Source of the DNA: Fervidibacter sinensis
GTDB taxonomy: Bacteria; Armatimonadota; Fervidibacteria; Fervidibacterales; Fervidibacteraceae
Assembly: GCA_032161045.1 (NCBI GenBank)
Contig: JAVHTH010000017.1
Strand: one strand, 5' to 3'
Length of the DNA: 64,000 nucleotides
Shown: in pieces, positions 15,951 to 23,948 of the stretch
How positions within the stretch are numbered: position 1 is the first letter of the stretch
Layout: every line of letters starts with the position of its first letter
Made by a program: the position numbers and the translations under genes
Notes under the pieces: model-generated
What the model was told of the DNA's origin: nothing
What the model saw: the letters and a program-made list of their open reading frames with translations, nothing else
Database searches by the model: none

Positions 15951-16555
15951 CTCACCAATGCCTCCTCAACATACCGCTGCGCTTTGGAAATGACGATCTC
16001 AAGTGGCTGGGAAGCATCCACAACCTTTATCCGGTTTGGTTCCCGCTTCGCCAGCCACAGGTAACCCCATCGGACTCGTTGATGGAAATGCAGTTGCCTT
16101 CGCTCAAAAACAGTCTCGTTTTTCACCCTTTGCAATCCCGTCTCAGGGTCAACATCCAAAAGCAAAGTCAAGTCGGGCACAAGCCCGTTGGTGGCAATCC
16201 GATTGAGTTCATTTAGCGTCTCCAAAGGTAACCCCAGCCCAAATGCTTGGTAAGCGATAGTGCTATCAGTGAATCGGTCGCATAAAACGATTTCGCCCCG
16301 CCCCAAAGCGGGGTTGATAACCCGCTCCACATGTTCGGCTCGGTCGGCAAGGAACAAAAATGCTTCCGCCCAAGCCGTTCTTTCGCTGAAATTTGCCAGC
16401 AAATCGCGAATACGCGCTCCAAGCGGTGTGTCCCCCGGCTCAGCCGTTACAAGCACTTTAAATCCTTTCTGCCGCAACCATTCGGCGAGAGAATGCGTTA
16501 CCGTTGTTTTACCGCTCCCTTCAACTCCTTCCACAGTCACGAACAAACCGCGCAC
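15941..16555 (-). CDS. tmk: Thymidylate kinase (204 aa)
   Basis: Phosphorylates dTMP to dTDP. P-loop EGVEGSGKTT is near residue 10. The DR(F) motif sits in LCDRFTDSTIAYQ (about residues 92-104) and a lid-type stretch VFERRQLHFHQRV follows. The usual R-E-P-G substrate motif reads A-E-P-G here (VTAEPGDTPLG), an unusual loss of the arginine that should be checked against relatives. Length is typical. It is followed by holB with a 10-bp overlap and preceded by the SpoIIIAA-like gene with a 34-bp gap, all in one probable operon. Confidence 0.94.
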   Translation of the reverse strand: MRGLFVTVEGVEGSGKTTVTHSLAEWLRQKGFKVLVTAEPGDTPLGARIRDLLANFSERTAWAEAFLFLADRAEHVERVINPALGRGEIVLCDRFTDSTIAYQAFGLGLPLETLNELNRIATNGLVPDLTLLLDVDPETGLQRVKNETVFERRQLHFHQRVRWGYLWLAKREPNRIKVVDASQPLEIVISKAQRYVEEALVRWR

Positions 16556-16589
16556 TTTGAAACCCTCCTTGACAGTAGTGAAGCAAACT

Positions 16590-18110
16590 TTAATCTTCGT
16601 TCGGGTAGATCACAACTCGGCGGCGGGGTTCGCGTCCAATGGACTCACTCGGCAGGTGATATCGTTCAGCAATTTGGTGCTGAAGTTTACGCAAATGCGG
16701 TCCAACTGGGGTCAACTCAACTGGGCGCTTTTCTTGCAAGACGATGCGAGCAGCGGACTCCGCTTCCTTTATCGCCAGTTCCTCTTCTGGTGTCCGACTT
16801 ATCCCGAAAACGAGTCTCAACAACCTCTCAACTTGTGCGTAGGTGTTGCTTCGGATGGTGAAAACAGGTTTATCACCCCTTTGAGCCAAGTTTCTCAAGT
16901 TGCTGTGCTTGCGCAAGTGAGATTCAAGGGTGAGCACAAAATCGGCATCGCTCGGATGGTTGACCAACCTTAGCGGTATGTTCAAAGTGAGTGCAGCGCG
17001 TTCAAGATGCTTTTTAGAAACCCCGAAAGCATAAAGTTTCCCGCCTTTCTCCCGGGAAAGCCGCAACCCTTCAGGCATTTTGTGTTCTTCGTCTTCCGGC
17101 AACTTCGCCTCCTGAATAACTCTGAACTTCCCGTCAGGCAATTCTTCACGAACTTCAGGCTGCAAAGGTTTGCCCCTCAGCAAAGCATCTACTGCTTTTG
17201 CTGTGTCGTGATGGATGGCAACTTTGTGACGGTCAATCAGTTCCACGACGACATCAAAAGTTGGTGGCGCTTTGCGCTCCAACACAGTTTTTTGCGTCCC
17301 GCGCCTTCTCGCTTCTTCGTCCGAAAGCGTGACCGCTTGAACGCCACCAACCAAATCGCAAAGAAGCGGATTTGCGACCAAGTTTTCCAGCGTGTTGCCG
17401 TGAGCGGTTGCTATCAATTGGACACCTCGTTCGGCTATTGTGCGGGCTGCGTCGGCTTCTTCCTTGCGCCCAATTTCGTCCACAATGATAACCTCGGGCA
17501 TGTGGTTTTCAACGGCTTCAATCATCACATCTGCCTGCTTTTCAGGCGATGGAACTTGCATTCGGCGAGCAAGCCCAATCCCGGGGTGCGGCACATCACC
17601 GTCGCCTGCGATCTCATTTGAAGTGTCAACGACGATGACACGCTTGCCAAACTCGTCGGCTAAGATGCGGGCAATTTCCCTCAGTTTTGTCGTCTTTCCA
17701 ACCCCGGGCTTGCCCAAGAGCAAAATGCTTTTGCCTGACTCAACGATGTCGCGGATAATGTTGACGGTGCCGAAAACGGCGCGCCCAACGCGGCAAGTCA
17801 AGCCGACGATGCGCCCGCTTCTGTTGCGGATGCACGAAATTCGGTGCAATGTCCCTTCAATGCCGGCACGATTATCGCGGTTAAACTCACCAACCCGTTC
17901 AACGACATAGTCAATGTCCTCGCGAGTAACGGGCTCATCGCTGAGGTAGACATATCGGGATGGAAATCTGGCTTCAGGCTTTCGCCCCAAGTCCAAAACG
18001 ACTTCCAGCAACTCTGACAAGTCGTCACGCTGTTCAAGCGCTGTTCGGATTCGCGGCGGCAAAACCGCTAAAAGTTTGTCTAAATCGTCCACGATTTCGC
18101 GTGCCGTCAT
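16590..18110 (-). CDS. SpoIIIAA/Ycf45-like ATPase with C-terminal R3H domain (506 aa)
   Basis: The N-terminal region (SRYVYLSDEPVT, EGTLHRISCIRNRSGRIVG) and the ATPase with Walker A GKPGVGKTT at about 133 and Walker B EVIIVDEIG match the stage III sporulation protein AA/Ycf45 family. ATAHGNTLENL is the sensor region. A linker follows, then a C-terminal R3H nucleic-acid-binding motif (RKLQHQIAERYHL followed by EPRRRVVIYP, about 475-503). R3H-fused versions are known in cyanobacteria and some thermophiles, where they are not tied to spores. RNA or ssDNA binding is inferred. It heads the tmk-holB group. Confidence 0.88.
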   Translation of the reverse strand: MTAREIVDDLDKLLAVLPPRIRTALEQRDDLSELLEVVLDLGRKPEARFPSRYVYLSDEPVTREDIDYVVERVGEFNRDNRAGIEGTLHRISCIRNRSGRIVGLTCRVGRAVFGTVNIIRDIVESGKSILLLGKPGVGKTTKLREIARILADEFGKRVIVVDTSNEIAGDGDVPHPGIGLARRMQVPSPEKQADVMIEAVENHMPEVIIVDEIGRKEEADAARTIAERGVQLIATAHGNTLENLVANPLLCDLVGGVQAVTLSDEEARRRGTQKTVLERKAPPTFDVVVELIDRHKVAIHHDTAKAVDALLRGKPLQPEVREELPDGKFRVIQEAKLPEDEEHKMPEGLRLSREKGGKLYAFGVSKKHLERAALTLNIPLRLVNHPSDADFVLTLESHLRKHSNLRNLAQRGDKPVFTIRSNTYAQVERLLRLVFGISRTPEEELAIKEAESAARIVLQEKRPVELTPVGPHLRKLQHQIAERYHLPSESIGREPRRRVVIYPNED

Positions 18111-18232
18111 GGCAGTGAAACGCCTCCGTGCAAGTTTAACTGTGGCGTTTTTCTTGCAGTGCGTTGCAAGTTCGCTTTCGGCAGAAAATTATACCACCTC
18201 GGCACCGAAAGTTGTTTTGGAATTTAGAACTT

Positions 18233-18318
18233 CCGTCAGGGGCAAGCCCCAACGCTACAGGTAACAGCAATTCAAATCACGAAAACCACTTGTAGCGTCG
18301 CCCCTTGTGGGCGACGGT
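18233..18318. repeat. Hairpin repeat family (GACGCTAC type), two copies
   Basis: Copy at 18233-18258: CCGTCAGGGG, short loop, CCCCAACGCTAC. Copy at 18292-18318 in the opposite orientation: GTAGCGTCGCCC, loop CTTGT, GGGCGACGGT. Each is a small hairpin with the same outer sequence CCGTC...GACGCTAC or its complement. They fill the gap between panC and the SpoIIIAA/R3H gene; the panC stop lies 4 bp after the second copy. Confidence 0.75.
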
Positions 18319-18321
18319 AGT

Positions 18322-19164
18322 TTACCTTAAAACCCATTCGTCAATCAACCTTGCTTGACCGACGAACACGGCAAGCAAGATAACCGCAGGTCTGTCAACT
18401 GTGAACACAGGCTCAAGGGTTTCGGCATCAACGATTTCAACATATTGGGGACGAGCGAGCGGTTCGGTTGCGAGCACTTCCCAAACTTTCGCTTTTAACC
18501 GAGCAACATTTCGCTCGCCATTTCGGAACAGTTCATCAGCCGCTTTCAACGCTCGGTTGAGCACAGTTGCAGCCCTTCGTTCCTCTTCGTTTAAGTAAGT
18601 GTTGCGGCTGCTCATCGCCAAACCATCAACCTCGCGGACTGTCGGGCACGGGATGATTTCAACGGGGAAGTTCAAATCCCGCACCATCCGTTGGACAACC
18701 CGCAATTGCTGAAAATCCTTTTCGCCAAAGTAGGCTTTATGGGGCAGGACGATGTTGAACAATTTGGCGACAACTGTGGTCACGCCGCGAAAATGACCGG
18801 GACGGTAAAAGCCTTCAAGCCCCCTCGTCAGTTCGGTTACTTCAACAAAGGTTTGATAGCCCTTGGGATACATGTCCTCATCCTTAGGTGCGAAAACGAT
18901 GTCAACACCGACTTCCTCAGCCATTTTCAAATCGCGCTGCAAATCGCGCGGGTAGCGGTTGAAATCCTCCCTCGGTCCAAATTGAAGCGGGTTGACATAA
19001 ATGCTCACGACCACAATGTCACATTCCTGTCTCGCTCGCCTCATCAGCGAAAGGTGACCCTCGTGAAAGTAACCCATCGTTGGGACGAACCCAATGGTTT
19101 TTCCTTGAGCGCGCAATTCAAGGGAGCGTTTTTGCATCACTTCAGGCTTTTCAATTACTTCCAT
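18322..19164 (-). CDS. panC: Pantoate-beta-alanine ligase (280 aa)
   Basis: Makes pantothenate from pantoate and beta-alanine with ATP. Motifs in order: PTMGYFHEGHLSLM (nucleotide-binding HxGH), NPLQFGPREDFNRYPRDL, the F-G-E-K-D-F-Q-Q-L block and SSRNTYL (KMSKS-like region). ATG 19164 is chosen because AGGAGGA lies 9 nt upstream and the length then matches the family; longer frames read through upstream repeats and are spurious. panB and panD are not in the window. Both ends of the gene are flanked by the GACGCTAC hairpin repeats. Confidence 0.95.
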   Translation of the reverse strand: MEVIEKPEVMQKRSLELRAQGKTIGFVPTMGYFHEGHLSLMRRARQECDIVVVSIYVNPLQFGPREDFNRYPRDLQRDLKMAEEVGVDIVFAPKDEDMYPKGYQTFVEVTELTRGLEGFYRPGHFRGVTTVVAKLFNIVLPHKAYFGEKDFQQLRVVQRMVRDLNFPVEIIPCPTVREVDGLAMSSRNTYLNEEERRAATVLNRALKAADELFRNGERNVARLKAKVWEVLATEPLARPQYVEIVDAETLEPVFTVDRPAVILLAVFVGQARLIDEWVLR

Positions 19165-19192
19165 AGTCGCATTCCTCCTCATTGCAAAACTT

Positions 19193-19298
19193 CCGTCAGG
19201 ATAAGCCCTGACGCTACAAATCCGTTGGTAGCGTCGCCCCTTGTGGGCGACGGTCGGATGGTCGTTCAAAGACCGTCGGGGATGAACCCCGACGCTAC
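19193..19298. repeat. Hairpin repeat family (GACGCTAC type), three copies
   Basis: Three copies lie in 106 bp: 19193-19217 (CCGTCAGG, loop, CCTGACGCTAC), 19228-19254 (identical over 27 bp to the copy at 18292-18318) and 19273-19298 (CCGTCGGGG, loop, CCCCGACGCTAC). The last supplies the folC stop: the TAG at 19295-19297 is part of its GTAGCGTC arm. Confidence 0.78.
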
Positions 19299-20590
19299 AT
19301 TTGGGTTGGTTGTAGTGCGGCAATTGCTTCACCGACGACATAAAGCGAACCAGTCACGCAAATTAGGTCATCGCAACTTGCTTCAGCCATTGCCGATTTC
19401 AGAGCACCTTCAACGGTCTCGTGAACGCTCACGGTTTTGCCGAAAGGTTGACAGATTTGCGCAAGTGTTTCTGCTGATAAAGCCCTTTCCGTTTTCGGCT
19501 GAGTGACAAAAACCTTTTCAGCGAGCGGCACTAACTTGCTGGCAATTCCGACTGCATCCTTGTCTTTCAAAATGCCGATTACGAGCAGCAATTTTCGGAA
19601 GCGGAAAATTGTCCTCAAAGAACGAGCCAAAATTGCCGCACCTGCAGGGTTATGGGCGCCGTCAAGCAAAATCCGCAGATCGTTAGTTCGCACCAATTGC
19701 AGCCGACCTTGACATTTTGCGCTTTGCGCCCCCGCCGCAATCGCATTGTCCGAAATCTCCCAACCCATCTCCCGCAAGAGTTCAACCGCAGCCAAGGCGC
19801 AGCCGAAATTCGCCAACTGGTGAGTCCCAAGCAACCCGAGTTTGACCGAGTAACTGTCACGCCAAGTTTTGAAGGTCGCTTCTGTGCCCTCCTCCGAAGC
19901 GGAGCGCAATTTCCAAGTAACATCGGTTCCGACATGGACAAGCCTTGAATTGAGTTCCGTGCAAGTGGCTTCAATTAACCTTAGGACGCCAATTTTGTGC
20001 TCAGCCGTCACCAAAGGTCGGTCTTGTCTGGCTATTCCGAGTTTATCTTGCGCTATCGTGAAATGGTCGGGACCGAGCCTGTCGGTGTGGTCAAGCCCGA
20101 TGATGGTCAAGACGCTGACCAGCGGCTCAAGAATATTAGTTGCATCCCAACGACCACCCAAACCAACTTCAATGACGGCGATGTCAACTTTCTCGTCGGC
20201 AAAATAACGGAACGCCATCGCCGTCAAAACCTCAAACTCCGTCGGTTCGCCGTAGGGCGTTTGAGTTGCAACTTGTTCGGCGAGATGTTTCGCCCAACCG
20301 AGAAGTTCTTCAAACCGCTCTTGCGATATGAGAACCTCATTGATGCGAAACCGCTCGCGGTAAGTGACAAGGTGCGGTGAAGTGTAAACCCCGACTTTCA
20401 GCCCTCCCGCTTGAAGGATCGCGGAGAGAAAAGCAACGGTTGAGCCTTTGCCGTTCGTCCCACCGATGAGCACCGAAGGGAAAGTCAAGTGCGGATTACC
20501 TGCAAGTTCCATCATCGCTTGAATTCGTTCCAAGCCAAGTTTGATGCCGAACCTCTGCAGGGTTTTCAAGTAACCTTCACTGCTTGTCAT
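19295..20590 (-). CDS. folC: Folylpolyglutamate/dihydrofolate synthase (431 aa)
   Basis: A Mur-ligase-type ATPase that adds glutamate to folates. P-loop IGGTNGKGSTVAF is near residue 40. Typical downstream blocks are TSPHLVTYRERFRIN, EVGLGGRWDATNIL and LDGAHNPAGA. ATG 20590 has GGTGAGG 9 nt upstream. The start overlaps the 3' end of the M48 protease gene by 14 bp, so translation may be coupled. The last codon and stop are created by a hairpin repeat, suggesting the original C-terminus was trimmed or replaced by repeat insertion. The family length is still normal. Confidence 0.94.
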   Translation of the reverse strand: MTSSEGYLKTLQRFGIKLGLERIQAMMELAGNPHLTFPSVLIGGTNGKGSTVAFLSAILQAGGLKVGVYTSPHLVTYRERFRINEVLISQERFEELLGWAKHLAEQVATQTPYGEPTEFEVLTAMAFRYFADEKVDIAVIEVGLGGRWDATNILEPLVSVLTIIGLDHTDRLGPDHFTIAQDKLGIARQDRPLVTAEHKIGVLRLIEATCTELNSRLVHVGTDVTWKLRSASEEGTEATFKTWRDSYSVKLGLLGTHQLANFGCALAAVELLREMGWEISDNAIAAGAQSAKCQGRLQLVRTNDLRILLDGAHNPAGAAILARSLRTIFRFRKLLLVIGILKDKDAVGIASKLVPLAEKVFVTQPKTERALSAETLAQICQPFGKTVSVHETVEGALKSAMAEASCDDLICVTGSLYVVGEAIAALQPTQM

Positions 20591-22688
20591 TTCCCGACGC
20601 CTCACCAGCACCATTTTGACCTTCTGGCTTCTCCTTTTTTGCCAAGTCCCAATCGCGTTCCCACGCAGTCGCCAGCCAACGCAGCACAACTCTAACTCCC
20701 GCTGGTGCTCGGTTGCCAATTAATTTGCCAATCCAATCGTCACTGAAGTTGAGTTCGCTTGCCAAATTCTCGGGCTCAATTCGCTTCGCTTTAGCGAAGG
20801 CTATGACAATTGCCGCTGCGCCGATGTCGGGAACCTTCTCGCGAACTGACGCAATCTTTTCCTCATTAACGCGCAAATGGTAGGCAGCAATCTTTCGAGT
20901 GACGGGAGCAGGTGTCTTCACTTCAAGAGCCGACAGCCTCGTTTGGTAGGCTGAGATTAAGGCTTTGTCAACTTGAGAACGCTTTTCGGTTGTGCGGGCA
21001 AGGAGTGAGCGCAAATCGGCATTCGCCCCTTGAAGGGAAGAACGAGCAAGTTGAAGTTTCGTTTCCGCAGTCCAAACGAAACTGCTGCTCTGTCGCTGCA
21101 ACAGGCTTGACGCTTCGGCTAAAGAACTGATCGCTCTTGCCAGTTGCCGCTCTATGTCGCGAACCGTGTCGCTGTCTCGTTCAGCGGCGAGAGCAATTCG
21201 GAAAAGAATTCGGCTACAGGAGTCGGATGAATCAATGACGAAATCGGGCAATTTGTGCCCCTGCAAAACCAGTTCTTTCCAATCCCGCAACGCAGTTTGC
21301 CATATTTCAGTAGCCCTTTGGGCATCTTCAAAGACGCTTTCCATTTCCCCTATCGCCACATGCATTGCAGCCAAAGTGCGAGCACATTCGTTCGCAATTT
21401 CATCGCGCATTCGCATAAGGTTGTCAAGTCGCATTGTATCGCGCCACGAGAAAGCATCTTCATTGCTTCTCTTATCCCGCCTTTCGGAGCGATTGAAGTT
21501 GATTGAGATCGGTCTGCTCTGAAGTGGCATGGAACGCATTTGAGCCCACAAGTTCTTCGCTTGAGTCACAGCACCATTGGTTGCCGCAATCGTCGTTTTC
21601 CACTGCTTCGTCCACCACTGCTGAACTTGCTCCCATTCCGACAAAGCGGCATCAAGTCGCTTTAAAGCGACAAATTGCTCTCGTTCATCAAAAAGTTGGC
21701 GAGAGGTTTGAACAGGTGATGGCGCTTGTAGCCGTCCCAATCCCCGTTTTGCCTCTTCATTTTGCGGCTCAATTTCCAGCACCCGTTCATACCATCTCTT
21801 CGCTTCGCCAAACTCTTGCAGCGCTTCCTTCGCTTGAGCCAGACCGAGCAACGCAGGAACATAACGGGGTTGCAATTCTATTGCCGATTCAAAATGGCGG
21901 GCAGCGTAACGATACAAACCGCGTTGAGCGTAGCCTGCCCCGATTAGGGAATGAGCAGCAAAGGCAGGTAAATCAGGGTAGATGCGCCCCAAATCAGAGT
22001 TAGCCCGCTTAGCCCGTTCCAAACGCTCCGTTGATGCTGGGTGAGTGGACAGATAGATAAGCCAGCGGGCAGGTTTGCCCTCACGCTTGACAAATTTTTC
22101 AAAAAGTTCAACCGACCCTTTAGGGTCGTAACCAGCCAACAAGGCGAGACGAAGGGCATAGTTATCTGCGTCTCGTTCATGCTGACGGCTGTAGCCGAGT
22201 TCGTAAAGCGTGACAGCAAATCCAGCCAGATTTTGGACGAGTGCGCTTTGCTTGTTCAAGTTCAGTAAGTCAGCAAGCAAACTGATTCCCAACGATAGAC
22301 GAAACTGCTTAAGGGAGTGACGACCTGCGACATGTCCAACTTCGTGAGCCAAAACCGCTGCCAATTCGTCTTCCGTGTCGCTTGTCTCAAGCATCCCGCG
22401 AAAGACATAAATCCGCCCGTTGGGCAAAGCGACGGCGTTGACTTCTCCCAAGTTGAGGACTTTGAACTTAACAGGCATGTCTTTTCGCGGTGAAACTTCG
22501 GCAACCCGTTTTCCGACAGATTCTGTCAATTCCGTCAGCAGCGGGTCATCTGAGCGCTCAAATCCTAACTCCCAGAAAGTTTGAGCAATTACCCCAAGCA
22601 ATTTCTCAATTTCTCGGTCAAGGTCACATCCTGTTAGCGACAAAATCAAGGGCAGTAACAAAGTGACGCCTAATCGGCGCAAGCGCAT
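20577..22688 (-). CDS. M48 family metalloprotease lipoprotein with TPR repeats (703 aa)
   Basis: A lipoprotein signal ends in L-S-L-T-G-C (Cys21), so the protein is probably anchored outside the inner membrane. The zinc site HEVGH is at 115-119, with the third-ligand region SRQHERDADNYA downstream, as in BepA/YfgC-type proteases. TPR units follow (AARHFESAIELQPRYVPAL, AKRWYERVLEIEPQNEEAK). The final 350 residues are long helices, probably coiled coil, and this tail is much longer than in BepA. Likely outer-membrane or periplasmic quality control. Confidence 0.88.
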   Translation of the reverse strand: MRLRRLGVTLLLPLILSLTGCDLDREIEKLLGVIAQTFWELGFERSDDPLLTELTESVGKRVAEVSPRKDMPVKFKVLNLGEVNAVALPNGRIYVFRGMLETSDTEDELAAVLAHEVGHVAGRHSLKQFRLSLGISLLADLLNLNKQSALVQNLAGFAVTLYELGYSRQHERDADNYALRLALLAGYDPKGSVELFEKFVKREGKPARWLIYLSTHPASTERLERAKRANSDLGRIYPDLPAFAAHSLIGAGYAQRGLYRYAARHFESAIELQPRYVPALLGLAQAKEALQEFGEAKRWYERVLEIEPQNEEAKRGLGRLQAPSPVQTSRQLFDEREQFVALKRLDAALSEWEQVQQWWTKQWKTTIAATNGAVTQAKNLWAQMRSMPLQSRPISINFNRSERRDKRSNEDAFSWRDTMRLDNLMRMRDEIANECARTLAAMHVAIGEMESVFEDAQRATEIWQTALRDWKELVLQGHKLPDFVIDSSDSCSRILFRIALAAERDSDTVRDIERQLARAISSLAEASSLLQRQSSSFVWTAETKLQLARSSLQGANADLRSLLARTTEKRSQVDKALISAYQTRLSALEVKTPAPVTRKIAAYHLRVNEEKIASVREKVPDIGAAAIVIAFAKAKRIEPENLASELNFSDDWIGKLIGNRAPAGVRVVLRWLATAWERDWDLAKKEKPEGQNGAGEASGNDKQ

Positions 22689-22728
22689 TTTTTCTCACCG
22701 CCCTTTTTGGACATAGCAGACGACAAGG

Positions 22729-23562
22729 CTAAGAGCGACCGTCTTTGTCAAGTCCCCTCAACCACGCCTGAACCGTCGTCGTAAAGTGCGGGAACACAAC
22801 CTCTGGCTCTTCCAAATCTGGATGCCATCGCTTTTCCCACTCAAGGGTCAAAAACCCCTGATAGCCAATTTGGCGCAAAGCCTTGATGGCGTCAATTAGC
22901 GGGATTTCACCTTGACCAACAGGAACATAGCGGATTTTTCCGTCTTTGAGCACTGAATCTTTCAGGTGGGTTGCGACGATTCGCTTGCCCAGATACTTGA
23001 CAGATTGTTCGGGAGTTTCCCCTGCGCGAACGGAGTGGTGAACATCCCAAACGCAACCAGCGTTTTCGGCTGGGACATTAGCCAAGATCCCAGCGACATC
23101 AGCAGCCTTGACAAGTGCATCGTGAGTTTCCAAAGCCATCGTCACCCGCAAGGGTTTGGCAAATTCAGAAAGCATTTGCAATCGCTCGGCGACTAACTTG
23201 AAGTAGGTCTCTTTGTCCATCCCTTCGGGGATGTTGCCTCCAAAGACGCGCACGACAGGGCAGTGAAGTGCCGCAGCGAGTTCGGCATAGGCTTTAGCCT
23301 CGTCAAGTTGCTTCTGCCACTCGTTTTCGCGAACGCCGAGCCTCGCCGAAGCGCCGAGGGCGACAATCTGCAAGCCAGCGTCGTGAAAGCGACGCCGCGT
23401 CGCTTCACGATTTTCCGGGGTTAGTGCAGGGTGCTTGGGCAAAAACATCTCATCTTGCAAACCTCTCAACTCCACGCCCTGATAGCCCCACGCCACGGCG
23501 TTTTTGATGATTTCGTCCAATGACCACTTTGGACAGCCAAGAGTAGAAAACGCCAGTCTCAT
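22729..23562 (-). CDS. Xylose-isomerase-like TIM barrel sugar isomerase/epimerase (277 aa)
   Basis: The AP-endonuclease-2 TIM-barrel fold is seen in the order RLAFSTLGCPKWSLDEII, GYQGVELRGL, CPVVRVFGGNIPEG, MALETHDALV (metal-binding E), GCVWDVHHSVRAGE (D and H ligands), ATHLKDSVLKDG (H ligand) and GFLTLEWEKRW (final E). The metal-ligand set is complete, so it is likely an active sugar or inositol isomerase or epimerase; the substrate cannot be told. It lies 40 bp upstream of the M48 gene on the same strand. Confidence 0.85.
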   Translation of the reverse strand: MRLAFSTLGCPKWSLDEIIKNAVAWGYQGVELRGLQDEMFLPKHPALTPENREATRRRFHDAGLQIVALGASARLGVRENEWQKQLDEAKAYAELAAALHCPVVRVFGGNIPEGMDKETYFKLVAERLQMLSEFAKPLRVTMALETHDALVKAADVAGILANVPAENAGCVWDVHHSVRAGETPEQSVKYLGKRIVATHLKDSVLKDGKIRYVPVGQGEIPLIDAIKALRQIGYQGFLTLEWEKRWHPDLEEPEVVFPHFTTTVQAWLRGLDKDGRS

Positions 23563-23740
23563 GGCTCACCCCACCTCACTTGACAAATTTGAATTTGCCG
23601 TTTGATGCTTTTCGGTGTCCATTTTGCGTCCCTCTATATGTTGCCCCGAAATTTTCGCTAATGAAGCCGTTGAATCCCTGACAAGATTTGCCCTACAGAG
23701 AAATTCGCTGACTAAAGGTCGGCACTTAGGGAAAGCCTCA
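23563..23740. other. Intergenic region upstream of the TIM-barrel gene
   Basis: Part of a 386-bp gap between the TIM-barrel gene and the porin gene. I see no open frame with a ribosome site and no clear promoter. The right part of the gap holds the dispersed repeat listed next. Confidence 0.5.
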
Positions 23741-23872
23741 CCAACTACGGGTTAAAGCCCGTAGCACGAATTCGCAAGTTGTTGATCATGGTTTGTCAAC
23801 CCTTAACGCATTACTGCCCATGCCACCGGCTTTAGCCAACGGTTGACGACGAAAAAATGAGCGCTGAAATCG
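23741..23872 (-). repeat. Dispersed ~130-bp repeat, copy A
   Basis: Read on the minus strand, this stretch aligns with plus-strand 63646-63767. Shared blocks in order are TTTTTTCGTC, AACCG-TGGCTAAA, GTGGCATGG, TTGACAAACCATG, TTGCGAATTC, CTAC-GGCTTTA. It contains the perfect hairpin CTACGGG-TTAAAG-CCCGTAG (23745-23764). It has no coding capacity and is likely a non-autonomous mobile or REP-like element. Confidence 0.72.
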
Positions 23873-23948
23873 TTTGGCGATGAGTCGCTTTCAAACCGTC
23901 ATTTGCCCCTTGCACAAAGGGAGTTCGTGTAATTAACTGCTGTGTGTT

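Noticed and set aside
18233..19298. CRISPR array candidate
   Set aside because: Repeats are hairpins in both orientations with irregular spacing and a gene between them; no cas genes.
19165..19341. N-terminal extension of PanC
   Set aside because: Encoded by the hairpin repeats; the family start and a ribosome site are at 19164.
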